The position numbers were made by a program, and so were the translations under genes. Source: Oscillospiraceae bacterium (GTDB lineage Bacteria > Bacillota_A > Clostridia > Oscillospirales > Acutalibacteraceae). Taken from it: a DNA stretch of 7,529 nt. Under the pieces are notes generated by a model. The model ran no database searches and was not told the DNA's origin. It saw nothing but the letters and a program-made list of their open reading frames with translations. The DNA is taken from positions 4,555 to 12,083 of the forward strand of contig DOWI01000245.1 of assembly GCA_003519645.1 (NCBI GenBank), read 5' to 3'. Positions 1 to 4,445 of this stretch are shown piece by piece; positions within the stretch are counted from its first letter, which is position 1, and every line of letters begins with the position of its first letter.

Positions 1-941
1 GGGTGTGCTTTTAGAAAATCCGTCCATGTGTTTGTGAGGGTATCAACATAAATCATCCCGCCGCCCCATTTTGTGAAAACCCACCCCTCATCTATCCATT
101 TACTGCCGAGCTTAAAGCGGTGTTCGTTTTGCTCTGCTCGGTGCAGTCTGAAAAGGGTAGCTAACGTGTCCGGCAAATTTAACACGCGTTCGGAGCGGGT
201 ATTTTTCGTGCCGGCTGCATACGCCCCACGCCCTGCCGCTTTTCCTGCAGCACGTCTAATTGATACTGTTTTAGCCTCAAAGTCAATATCACCCCATTTT
301 AACGCTGCTATCTCGGACCGTCTCATGCCGAGCATGGCCGCACAGTAGAAAAATAGCTGGTTGCGTACCGGCTCATTTTTCATTGCCTCTATAACATCCG
401 TTAATTCGGTTTCGTTATAGGGGCGTTTTTCTGCTGCTATATATTTGGGAGGATCAACATTTTCACACGGATTTTTGTCCATGTACCCCCAATTAACGCC
501 GCGCCGACACATCGTTAAAAGCATACCGTATACGGCTCGCTTGGTCTTATCTCCCACTTTGGTTTTATCAAGTATGCCGTAAACCGACTTAGGCGTTAAT
601 GATTTTAATTTTGTCTTGCCGTACTCTTTGAGATACCGTGTCCACATATTAGTGTAATAATCCTGCGTGTTGGGGCGGAGCTTGTTAATATGATTTTTTT
701 CAAACTCATCATAAAGGCCTTGCAGTGTTGTCGGAGCTTCGGAGGTCCTGGCCTGCGTTAGCTTGTCACGTTCGCTATAAAATTTCATGAGCTGACGTTC
801 CGCGTCCGTTTCACTTGTTGCCTCTATAGTACGCGAGAGCTGGATCCGCTTGCCGTACTCGTCAAATCCGGCCGATATGCGCAGTATATATTTATTTCCA
901 CCAATGTGCTTTACATTTCCGATAGAGCGAGTTTTTGACAT
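1..941 (-). CDS. int: Tyrosine-recombinase integrase, C-terminus cut by window edge
   Basis: Phage-type site-specific recombinase that would integrate and, with a directionality factor, excise the element. Reading the minus strand from ATG at 941-939 gives 313 open codons to the window edge. Residues 1-60 look like an arm-binding domain (KYILRISAGFDEYGKR). Residues about 73-165 resemble the SAM-like core-binding domain. The catalytic domain begins near 175 and contains GMRRSEIAALKW, in which R207 is the expected first catalytic Arg, and TKNTRSERVLNLP, in which K246 is the expected beta-hairpin Lys. The HxLRH box and the nucleophilic Tyr would lie beyond base 1 and cannot be checked. The start is supported by AAGGAGGA (953-946), four bases upstream. 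It lies 35 bp behind the repressor on the same strand, with no promoter or terminator evident between, so co-transcription is likely. The att core is not visible. Confidence 0.95.
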   Translation of the reverse strand, partial: MSKTRSIGNVKHIGGNKYILRISAGFDEYGKRIQLSRTIEATSETDAERQLMKFYSERDKLTQARTSEAPTTLQGLYDEFEKNHINKLRPNTQDYYTNMWTRYLKEYGKTKLKSLTPKSVYGILDKTKVGDKTKRAVYGMLLTMCRRGVNWGYMDKNPCENVDPPKYIAAEKRPYNETELTDVIEAMKNEPVRNQLFFYCAAMLGMRRSEIAALKWGDIDFEAKTVSIRRAAGKAAGRGAYAAGTKNTRSERVLNLPDTLATLFRLHRAEQNEHRFKLGSKWIDEGWVFTKWGGGMIYVDTLTNTWTDFLKAH

Positions 942-976
942 AACGTCCTCCTTGTAAATAAACAGCCCCTTTATTT

Positions 977-1591
977 TTATATGTTGCGTATAATCCGCTT
1001 CACCAAACCCATAACACGAATACGCAACACCTCTTCCCCCCAAAAAACTCGAGGCGGGTAATATGGGTTCTCACTTATGAGCTCTATTTTGTTTTCGTCG
1101 TATACGACCTTCTTTATTACTCCGTCGTCTTCGTCAATGGTGACAACCGCAATGGAGCCGCTGTCAACGCTCGACTGACACTGCAAGAGAACAAGATCGC
1201 CCTCCAGTATCTTCGGGGACATGCTATCACCTTTAACCCGAAGCAAGACATATGTATGGTCGCCGCTAATTATGTCAGACGGTATGGCTTCGTAGCCCTC
1301 TATGTCTTGGTGTGCATAGCAGCCATTGCCTGCGGCTACCCTGCCGACGATCGGAACGTGTACCACTGTTGTTGGCGTAATGTTCTGGGGGAGCTTGGCT
1401 ACATTGTCAAGCAGAAAATCTGTCGAAACTCCAAATTCATTCGCTATTTTAACTAGCACATCTGAGTTAGGCTCTCTCGCGTTGGTCTCGTAGTTATTAT
1501 ATGTAGTGTAAGGCATATTCAACAGGTTAGACATTTCTCTCTTATTGAGACCTCGCTTAATGCGTAGGGCTTTTAATTTTTCGCTAAACAT
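977..1591 (-). CDS. CI/LexA-type phage repressor (XRE HTH + S24 autopeptidase)
   Basis: Probable master lysogeny repressor, 204 aa. Residues 5-62 form an XRE-type helix-turn-helix (LKALRIKRGLNKREMSNLLN, then YTTYNNYETNAREP). Residues about 78-200 are a LexA/S24 peptidase fold. The visible catalytic set is a candidate self-cleavage bond A87-G88 in GRVAAGNG, nucleophile S123 in VKGDSMSP, and Lys K160 in GVIKKV. By family knowledge this architecture is cleaved when RecA is activated, so induction by DNA damage is expected; that is inferred here. The start is fixed by AAAGGAGG (1606-1599) ahead of ATG at 1591. A promoter with TTGACT, a 17-bp spacer and TATTAT lies directly upstream, and the proposed operator O1 sits just behind its -35. 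It is divergent from the Cro-like gene and upstream of int, the usual lysogeny module order. Confidence 0.95.
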   Translation of the reverse strand: MFSEKLKALRIKRGLNKREMSNLLNMPYTTYNNYETNAREPNSDVLVKIANEFGVSTDFLLDNVAKLPQNITPTTVVHVPIVGRVAAGNGCYAHQDIEGYEAIPSDIISGDHTYVLLRVKGDSMSPKILEGDLVLLQCQSSVDSGSIAVVTIDEDDGVIKKVVYDENKIELISENPYYPPRVFWGEEVLRIRVMGLVKRIIRNI

Positions 1592-1614
1592 ATATTTGGC
1601 CTCCTTTTTTATTC

Positions 1615-1643
1615 ATAATATACCACTATTTTGTATCAGTCAA
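1615..1643 (-). promoter_or_regulatory. Leftward promoter for repressor and int
   Basis: On the minus strand, TTGACT (1643-1638) and TATTAT (1620-1615) are separated by exactly 17 bp, with transcription expected to start near 1608. This leaves a short leader carrying AAAGGAGG before the repressor ATG. Operator O1 begins 9 bp upstream of the -35, so repressor bound there could touch the polymerase (activation) or simply not interfere. The sequence does not say which. Confidence 0.8.
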
Positions 1644-1651
1644 GAAAAATA

Positions 1652-1668
1652 TTACCCGTTTCGGAAAA
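1652..1668. promoter_or_regulatory. Proposed operator O1
   Basis: TTACCCG-TTT-CGGAAAA is an imperfect 7-3-7 palindrome. Its left half-site is identical to the inverse of the right half of O3 (CGGGTAA). It lies between the two divergent -35 elements. It is one of three related sites in the switch region, the expected target for the CI-like and Cro-like proteins. Binding is inferred. Confidence 0.65.
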
Positions 1669-1685
1669 TATTTTAAGAAACAGTA

Positions 1686-1714
1686 TTGACAATTACTCAT
1701 TTTGGGAATATTAT
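1686..1714 (+). promoter_or_regulatory. Rightward early promoter
   Basis: A perfect TTGACA -35 (1686-1691), a 17-bp spacer and TATTAT (1709-1714) make a strong sigma-70-type promoter, with a start expected near 1721. A TATAAT at 1712-1717 is also present but would need a 20-bp spacer. Operator O2 occupies the spacer, so a bound repressor would exclude RNA polymerase. This promoter probably drives the Cro-like gene and the whole early operon. Confidence 0.85.
1693..1709. promoter_or_regulatory. Proposed operator O2, inside the rightward promoter
   Basis: TTACTCA-TTT-TGGGAAT is the second 7-3-7 palindrome. It fills the spacer between -35 and -10, the classical position for direct repression. 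Its centre (1701) is 41 bp from that of O1. Confidence 0.65.
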
Positions 1715-1724
1715 AATTTTAGAA

Positions 1725-1741
1725 TTACTCAATACGGGTAA
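1725..1741. promoter_or_regulatory. Proposed operator O3, at the start of the rightward leader
   Basis: TTACTCA-ATA-CGGGTAA is the third and best palindrome. Its outer TTAC/GTAA bases match perfectly. It covers roughly the first transcribed bases of the rightward message, just before the Cro-like ribosome site. Its centre (1733) is 32 bp from that of O2, about three helical turns. Confidence 0.65.
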
Positions 1742-1757
1742 AATGGAGGTGAGAAGT

Positions 1758-1973
1758 TTGAAAGCTAATCGTAATAATATCGAGGCCGAACGCGCACGAC
1801 ACGGTTTGTCCAAGAGTGAAATTGCTTCAAAGCTGGGTGTTTCCGTTAAAACATACCACAATTATACGCACGGATCCCCTATTCCATCCAGCAAATTAAT
1901 TTTGATGTCGAGCTTGTTCGGATGCAGCATTGATTATTTGCTGGGTCTGCCCGAACGTAACCGATCCGCCTAA
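1758..1973 (+). CDS. Cro-like XRE-family regulator
   Basis: A 71-aa DNA-binding protein that is almost only a helix-turn-helix. Residues about 8-30 (IEAERARHGLSKSEIASKLG) and 31-45 (VSVKTYHNYTHGSPIP) form the HTH, and residues 47-65 complete the bundle (LMSSLFGCSIDYLLGL). The size and position, first gene of the rightward operon opposite a CI-type repressor, suggest a Cro-like role. The start is chosen as TTG at 1758 because GGAGGTGA (1745-1752) precedes it by a normal distance. The in-frame ATG at 1743 lies before that ribosome site and has none of its own, and an in-frame ATG at 1686 would start inside the -35 box. Its FGxSxDYLLGL ending resembles that of the repressor's HTH (FGVSTDFLLD), consistent with both reading the same operators (inference). 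Confidence 0.9.
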   Translation: MKANRNNIEAERARHGLSKSEIASKLGVSVKTYHNYTHGSPIPSSKLILMSSLFGCSIDYLLGLPERNRSA

Positions 1974-1989
1974 GCCAGCACATGAATAA

Positions 1990-2005
1990 ACCCGCATTTG
2001 CGGGT
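1990..2005 (+). promoter_or_regulatory. RNA hairpin H1 abutting the ribosome site of the Xis-like gene
   Basis: ACCCGC-ATTT-GCGGGT forms a 6-bp stem with a 4-base loop, two bases before AAAGGAGA (2008-2015). There is no following U-run, so it does not read as an intrinsic terminator. A near copy precedes the gene at 2836. A role in ribosome-site exposure, RNA stability or processing is possible but not shown. Confidence 0.7.
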
Positions 2006-2023
2006 GGAAAGGAGAGATACTGT

Positions 2024-2209
2024 ATGGAAATCCTAACGCCGACCGAGGCAGCTAAATTCCTCGGAATCGGCATGAACACGCTTTATAAAATGCAGCGCGA
2101 GGGATATTTTGACGGCGTGTTTTACCGTGTGGGGCGGCGAGTGCTCTACATAAAATCGAAGTTGCAGGAATGGGCTGAATCAGGCGGGACCTTGCAATTT
2201 GGAAATTAA
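2024..2209 (+). CDS. Excisionase-like HTH_17 / MerR-type DNA-binding protein
   Basis: A 61-aa protein with the typical helix-turn-helix and wing of the excisionase/HTH_17 family: LTPTEAAKFLGIGMNTLYKM (4-23), then a wing FYRVGRRVLYIKSKLQEWAE. In phages such proteins either bend DNA to direct the integrase towards excision or act as small regulators. Being second in the rightward operon, across the switch from int, fits an excision role but does not prove it. The start is ATG at 2024, nine bases after AAAGGAGA. A more upstream ATG at 1982 would put hairpin H1 and the ribosome site inside the coding region, so it is rejected. Confidence 0.85.
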   Translation: MEILTPTEAAKFLGIGMNTLYKMQREGYFDGVFYRVGRRVLYIKSKLQEWAESGGTLQFGN

Positions 2210-2257
2210 CCCACCCTATAACCCCACCACAAGCAAGAAAGGAGCGGGAGAGAAAGG

Positions 2258-2473
2258 ATGGATGTAAAAATGAGCACACTTGTAGGCTTATCAGAGCGGA
2301 GGCGTGCCGCGAAGGATTTTATCAATCTGTGTGAATCGCGTGGATATTCAAACGCCGATATAAGAGAAGTTATCCACTTTATTTCTTGTGAGGTCGAGCG
2401 CAATATACAGTCTCAACGGTTTTCGTCTGAACCGGTTTTACCTGATAACCTTAATAACGACAGTGAGGATTGA
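2258..2473 (+). CDS. Small hypothetical early protein, 71 aa
   Basis: No family is recognised. The protein looks helical and soluble, with a charged N-terminal half (SERRRAAKDFINLCESRGYSNADIREVIHF) and an acidic disordered-looking tail ending NDSED. The start at 2258 is supported by GGGAG at 2246-2250; an in-frame ATG four codons later (2270) is also possible. The gene follows the Xis-like gene by 48 bp, and its stop overlaps an ATG (TGATG) that opens an 18-codon reading frame. Its last 61 bases overlap, tail to tail, the 3' end of the minus-strand membrane gene. The function is unknown. Confidence 0.7.
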   Translation: MDVKMSTLVGLSERRRAAKDFINLCESRGYSNADIREVIHFISCEVERNIQSQRFSSEPVLPDNLNNDSED

Positions 2474-2712
2474 TGCGGTACTTTACAGTTCAACTTTTTG
2501 AAGATGGTGAGTTCCTCATAAATCTCTGAAAATTTGTCCGCATAATCAATCTGCTCTTCTTTACTATTACACATAATCCTTACAGTCGTTTCCCATATCT
2601 CATCCGGCTTGGGTTCTTTGGCTTTCTTGTAGCTTAAGTAGATGCTAATAAGGGAAATTATCGAAGATAGAACGCTTGGTATCAGAACAGCAATTAAAGT
2701 CATAATGTCCAT
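2413..2712 (-). CDS. Membrane-anchored protein with its own promoter, candidate moron
   Basis: A 99-aa minus-strand protein inside an otherwise rightward operon. Residues about 4-27 form a hydrophobic span (LIAVLIPSVLSSIISLISIYL) followed by a positive stop (YKKAKEPK), giving N-out/C-in topology by the positive-inside rule. The remainder is a hydrophilic charged domain of about 70 residues (DEIWETTVRIMC, then KEEQIDYADKFSEIYEEL). The start is taken as ATG at 2712, preceded by AAAAAGGATGG. An upstream ATG at 2766 would begin before the promoter's -10. The promoter with TTGTCG, 17 bp and TATAGT fits a short leader, so the gene can be expressed when the rightward operon is silent. That arrangement is typical of lysogenic-conversion or superinfection-exclusion genes, which is inference. 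No family is recognised. Confidence 0.75.
   Translation of the reverse strand: MDIMTLIAVLIPSVLSSIISLISIYLSYKKAKEPKPDEIWETTVRIMCNSKEEQIDYADKFSEIYEELTIFKKLNCKVPHQSSLSLLRLSGKTGSDENR
2473..2529 (+). CDS. Possible 18-aa peptide or gene remnant
   Basis: An ATG overlapping the preceding stop (TGATG) opens MRYFTVQLFEDGEFLINL before a TGA. GAGG at 2465-2468 could serve as a ribosome site, and the overlap would allow coupling. The peptide reads like the N-terminus of a longer protein, and the frame ends within the region occupied by the opposite-strand gene. It may therefore be a stub left when that gene was inserted. It could equally be chance. Confidence 0.3.
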   Translation: MRYFTVQLFEDGEFLINL

Positions 2713-2737
2713 ATTTAACCCATCCTTTTTTATTTTC

Positions 2738-2766
2738 ACTATACCACGAATTACCTTATGCGACAA
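2738..2766 (-). promoter_or_regulatory. Leftward promoter of the convergent membrane gene
   Basis: On the minus strand, TTGTCG (2766-2761) and TATAGT (2743-2738) are separated by exactly 17 bp. A start near 2731 would leave about 18 bases of leader holding AAAGGATGG before the ATG at 2712. No related operator palindrome is seen here, so expression may be constitutive. Confidence 0.65.
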
Positions 2767-2828
2767 ATCTGCCTAAGCCCTTATCCGGAAAATCAGCATA
2801 AACCCGCATTGAGCGGGTGGAAAGGAGG
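2767..2828 (+). repeat. Second copy of the Cro-tail / hairpin / ribosome-site leader
   Basis: This segment repeats, with one 15-20 base insertion, the stretch at 1964-2014. The shared blocks are ATCYGCCTAAGCC, AGCA, TAAACCCGCATT and GCGGGTGGAAAGGAG, in the same order. In the first copy the TAA is the stop codon of the Cro-like gene, so the second copy seems to carry a relic of that gene's 3' end plus its downstream leader. Confidence 0.7.
2802..2818 (+). promoter_or_regulatory. RNA hairpin H2 abutting the ribosome site of the 30-aa gene
   Basis: ACCCGC-ATTGA-GCGGGT has the same 6-bp stem as H1 with a 5-base loop, and lies two bases before AAAGGAGG (2821-2828). The stem is kept although the loop has changed, which suggests that the structure matters. 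Confidence 0.7.
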
Positions 2829-2835
2829 CAAGGAT

Positions 2836-2928
2836 TTGAAACCGTTGAAAAAGCCGCTGTCTAATACTCAGGCGTGGCTAGTGACCGCAGTTGGCATATT
2901 ACTGATGCTCATAATCCGGTTTATGTGA
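2836..2928 (+). CDS. 30-aa single-span membrane peptide
   Basis: A tiny gene starting at TTG (2836), seven bases after a strong AAAGGAGG. The peptide has a basic N-terminus (MKPLKKPLSNTQ), one hydrophobic span at about residues 13-27 (AWLVTAVGILLMLII) and ends RFM. The N-terminus is predicted to stay inside. The strong ribosome site with a structured leader, and the clean span, argue that it is real despite its length. Early phage peptides of this kind can modify membrane processes or block second infection, but nothing here identifies its target. It is the first of three single-span proteins in this operon. Confidence 0.6.
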   Translation: MKPLKKPLSNTQAWLVTAVGILLMLIIRFM

Positions 2929-2942
2929 CCTGCTACACAGGA

Positions 2943-2964
2943 CGTTAAAAGTAAAATTTTAACG
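2943..2964 (+). promoter_or_regulatory. RNA hairpin H3 abutting the ribosome site of the 83-aa gene
   Basis: CGTTAAAA-GTAAAA-TTTTAACG is a perfect 8-bp stem whose last base is the first G of GGAG (2964-2967), so folding could directly compete with ribosome binding. Its sequence is unrelated to H1 and H2, but it occupies the same position. Confidence 0.65.
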
Positions 2965-2977
2965 GAGTTGATATTGG

Positions 2978-3229
2978 ATGAAAACAATCAAAATCAAGCT
3001 TGGCAAAGACGGTACCGTAAAGGTCAACGGCAGCAAGTCATTCCGGCCACAAGAGCTGATTGAAACCATGATGGGGGCACTGGCATACGAAATATGCCGA
3101 CTAAAAAAGCTAAATACAGATATAGATGACTTATACATAGCGGCATCAAGCGCACTCGGCGCGGCCATAGACTCGCACTATGAAGAAATGTGTACAAAAG
3201 AATGGTCGATCGAGTGGGAGGTTGTCTGA
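2978..3229 (+). CDS. Hypothetical early protein, 83 aa
   Basis: No family is recognised. Residues 1-22 look like a beta hairpin (KTIKIKLGKDGTVKVNGSKS), residues about 26-70 are predicted helical (PQELIETMMGALAYEICRLK, then DDLYIAASSALGAAIDSHYE), and the end is acidic and aromatic (EWSIEWEVV). It is soluble, with no signal or membrane span. ATG at 2978 is ten bases after GGAG (2964-2967), which is partly inside hairpin H3. It starts a run of tightly packed genes: the next ATG follows its stop by one base. Confidence 0.8.
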   Translation: MKTIKIKLGKDGTVKVNGSKSFRPQELIETMMGALAYEICRLKKLNTDIDDLYIAASSALGAAIDSHYEEMCTKEWSIEWEVV

Positions 3230-3230
3230 T

Positions 3231-3377
3231 ATGGATTACCTGAAAGACGTGCTACGACTGGCCGGTGCGGATGAAAATATTGTAATGGATGAAGAATCAA
3301 CCGCTTTCTTTATGATGTGGTATTGGTTTGATTTCAGAGAAGAAAACGGAATAAGAGGTTTTAGAAAGGATGTGTGA
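3231..3377 (+). CDS. Hypothetical early protein, 48 aa
   Basis: A small acidic protein (MDYLKDVLRLAGADENIVMD, then an aromatic-rich FFMMWYWFDFREENG and a basic tail GFRKDV). ATG at 3231 follows the upstream stop by one base and is served by GGGAGG near 3216-3221, within the end of the previous gene, so coupling is expected. An upstream in-frame ATG at 3180 would overlap the previous gene by 50 bases in another frame and has no good ribosome site. The function is unknown. Confidence 0.75.
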   Translation: MDYLKDVLRLAGADENIVMDEESTAFFMMWYWFDFREENGIRGFRKDV

Positions 3378-3379
3378 CT

Positions 3380-3487
3380 GTGGGTAACCTGATCGTTGCT
3401 GGCGTAACGATTGTAACGCTGATAATTGGCTCGATCTACCTTATGAGACAGGAGCCAAATGATGACGGAAAGGAGGATGATATATAG
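3380..3487 (+). CDS. 35-aa single-span membrane protein
   Basis: GTG at 3380, two bases after the preceding stop and nine bases after AAAGGA (3365-3370), opens a 35-residue protein. Residues 3-22 are a hydrophobic span (NLIVAGVTIVTLIIGSIYLM), and the tail is short and strongly acidic (RQEPNDDGKEDDI). The Arg after the span suggests the tail lies inside. Its stop TAG overlaps the next GTG (TAGTG). The bases encoding its last residues also hold the next gene's AAAGGAGG and form one copy of a 24-base junction repeat. The function is unknown. Confidence 0.65.
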   Translation: MGNLIVAGVTIVTLIIGSIYLMRQEPNDDGKEDDI

Positions 3488-3489
3488 TG
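3466..3489 (+). repeat. Gene-junction direct repeat, copy 1
   Basis: It matches 3810-3833 at 21 of 24 positions (CGGAAAGGAKGATGATAYAT, then ARTG). It encodes the end of one protein (GKEDDI), the ribosome site and the start codon of the next gene, all at once. Confidence 0.75.
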
Positions 3490-3831
3490 TCGGAAAAGAA
3501 AATTGAGATTAAGAATGCAACAATAACCGCAGTTGGTTGGGATAGAGAACGGGGACTTACTCATTACATAACGGTTGAAGGTGATGGCTGGGGCTGCTCT
3601 ATTGGAGGATATTTTTTAGGTGGAGAATGTGCCTACGAATGGATCATAGCACTTATGGATGCGCTGGAACTATGTGCGTTTAATGATTCCGATTTAATTG
3701 GAAAGGTTGTGCGAGTTAAAACCGAAGGCTTGGGAGGCAGAATGCTGGCAATCGGACATCCAATAAAGGATAAATGGCTTGAGCCTAAGAAACTATTTCA
3801 AAAATACAACGGAAAGGATGATGATACATAA
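3487..3831 (+). CDS. Hypothetical phage/ICE protein, 114 aa
   Basis: A soluble alpha/beta protein starting at GTG (3487), which overlaps the previous stop by one base and follows AAAGGAGG (3469-3476) by ten. Residues 5-35 look like paired strands (KIEIKNATITAVGWD, then THYITVEGDGWG). GCSIGGYFLG follows, then a helix (YEWIIALMDALELC) and a C-terminal strand motif (LIGKVVRVKTEGLGGRMLAI, then GHPIKDKWLEP). This pattern of a glycine-rich G-G-Y, then DLxGKxVRVK, then AIGxxxKDKW recalls a conserved unnamed phage and mobile-element family seen from memory. No biochemical role is known to me. Its TAA overlaps the next ATG. Confidence 0.85.
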   Translation: MSEKKIEIKNATITAVGWDRERGLTHYITVEGDGWGCSIGGYFLGGECAYEWIIALMDALELCAFNDSDLIGKVVRVKTEGLGGRMLAIGHPIKDKWLEPKKLFQKYNGKDDDT

Positions 3832-3833
3832 TG
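3810..3833 (+). repeat. Gene-junction direct repeat, copy 2
   Basis: The second copy of the 24-base junction at 3466-3489, again spanning a C-terminal GKDDDT, the ribosome site AAAGGA and an overlapping TAATG stop-start. The three differences include the start codon (GTG to ATG). Confidence 0.75.
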
Positions 3834-4004
3834 TTTCGTGAATTTATGATGTCCGAAGCCGCCTTTGATTTGGCAATCCTGTGTGTATTGATTCTGGCCG
3901 GAGTGGCAATATGGGGTGTTTGGAAGCAGGATAAGCCGGTAAAGCATGAACCGACGCTTCGGGAGCAGATACAGCAGGAGCGGAAGAAAGGACGGTGGAA
4001 GTGA
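3831..4004 (+). CDS. 57-aa single-span membrane protein with basic tail
   Basis: ATG at 3831 overlaps the preceding TAA and follows AAAGGA (3813-3818). Residues about 10-31 are hydrophobic (AAFDLAILCVLILAGVAIWG). They are followed by a charged, helical, net basic tail (KQDKPVKHEP, then LREQIQQERKKGRWK), so the tail should face the cytoplasm. It abuts the following GTG with no gap. It resembles a phage membrane-anchored accessory protein; no family or holin-like pair is recognised, and the early location argues against lysis. Confidence 0.7.
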   Translation: MFREFMMSEAAFDLAILCVLILAGVAIWGVWKQDKPVKHEPTLREQIQQERKKGRWK

Positions 4005-4220
4005 GTGGAGAAATTTTTTAATGCCGGCAGTGGGCTTTGCTTCGTCCTAAAGCGTGTCGGCACAACAGCGCTTATCCTGCGGACAGACTGCACCTGCGAA
4101 CCTTATGTCGTTCCGATGGAGCATGTACGCGGCTCATCTGACTGGTGGCAAGGTCGGTATTTCAATGATCTTGATCGTGCACTGGAGTATTTTGAAAAGG
4201 AGGTCAGTAAGCAATGCTAA
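4005..4220 (+). CDS. Hypothetical early protein, 71 aa
   Basis: It starts at GTG (4005), immediately after the preceding TGA. A purine-rich AAAGGACGGTGGAAG upstream is a usable but weak ribosome site, so coupling is probably important. The protein looks like a small beta-rich domain (GLCFVLKRVGTTALILRTD, then EPYVVPMEHVRG) ending in DWWQGRYFNDLDRALEYFEK, a pattern I associate with short phage proteins of unknown role. The last codons overlap the next gene by seven bases (ATGCTAA). Confidence 0.75.
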   Translation: MEKFFNAGSGLCFVLKRVGTTALILRTDCTCEPYVVPMEHVRGSSDWWQGRYFNDLDRALEYFEKEVSKQC

Positions 4221-4414
4221 ACAGTCACAGTAATCCAGAATGCAGTCGGTGCAAACACAGCTTGGCTGTTGGATGTGGAACAAAGCTGGTAGACGGTAAG
4301 CGTACGCACATTACTGTGTATAACTGCCACCGTGACAGCACTCCAACGGTTGATCACTGCAAAGAAAAAACCGCCCAGTCTGCAGCAACAGACAAAGGCG
4401 GCCAAAAGGATTGA
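4214..4414 (+). CDS. Cys-rich small protein, possible zinc binder, 66 aa
   Basis: It starts at ATG (4214), about nine bases after AAAAGGAGG (4196-4204), and overlaps the previous stop. Five cysteines lie in the first 50 residues: C10 and C13 (CSRC), C21, C38 (in YNCHRD) and C49, with His 39 and His 48 nearby. This is compatible with a single zinc site. The tail is a low-complexity hydrophilic stretch (KTAQSAATDKGGQKD). No family is identified. It begins a series of Cys-pair proteins running to the end of the window. Confidence 0.75.
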   Translation: MLNSHSNPECSRCKHSLAVGCGTKLVDGKRTHITVYNCHRDSTPTVDHCKEKTAQSAATDKGGQKD

Positions 4415-4428
4415 AACAGTTTAACACA

Positions 4429-4445
4429 CCCTCATTATACGAGGG
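4429..4445 (+). promoter_or_regulatory. RNA hairpin H4 upstream of the 78-aa gene, or overlapping promoter
   Basis: CCCTC-ATTATAC-GAGGG forms a 5-bp stem just before the purine-rich AGAAAGAGG ribosome site (4446-4454). It is the fourth hairpin placed this way. The loop also contains ATTATA, lying 17 bp after TTGAAA (4411-4416), so an internal promoter is an alternative reading. Confidence 0.45.

Noticed and set aside
73..348. Plus-strand 91-codon open frame
   Set aside because: It lies wholly antisense to the integrase catalytic domain, has no ribosome site and no recognisable domain.
1256..1456. Plus-strand 66-codon open frame
   Set aside because: Antisense shadow of the repressor, with a poor start context.
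1686..1757. Longer N-terminus for the Cro-like protein (ATG 1686 or 1743)
   Set aside because: ATG 1686 lies in the promoter -35. ATG 1743 precedes the GGAGGTGA ribosome site, which instead fits TTG 1758.
1990..2005. Hairpin H1 (and H2) as intrinsic terminators
   Set aside because: No U-run follows. A purine-rich ribosome site follows instead, and the genes continue in the same direction.
2052..2403. Minus-strand open frames opposite the Xis-like and 71-aa genes
   Set aside because: No ribosome sites or promoters, low-complexity translations, and better-supported genes on the plus strand.
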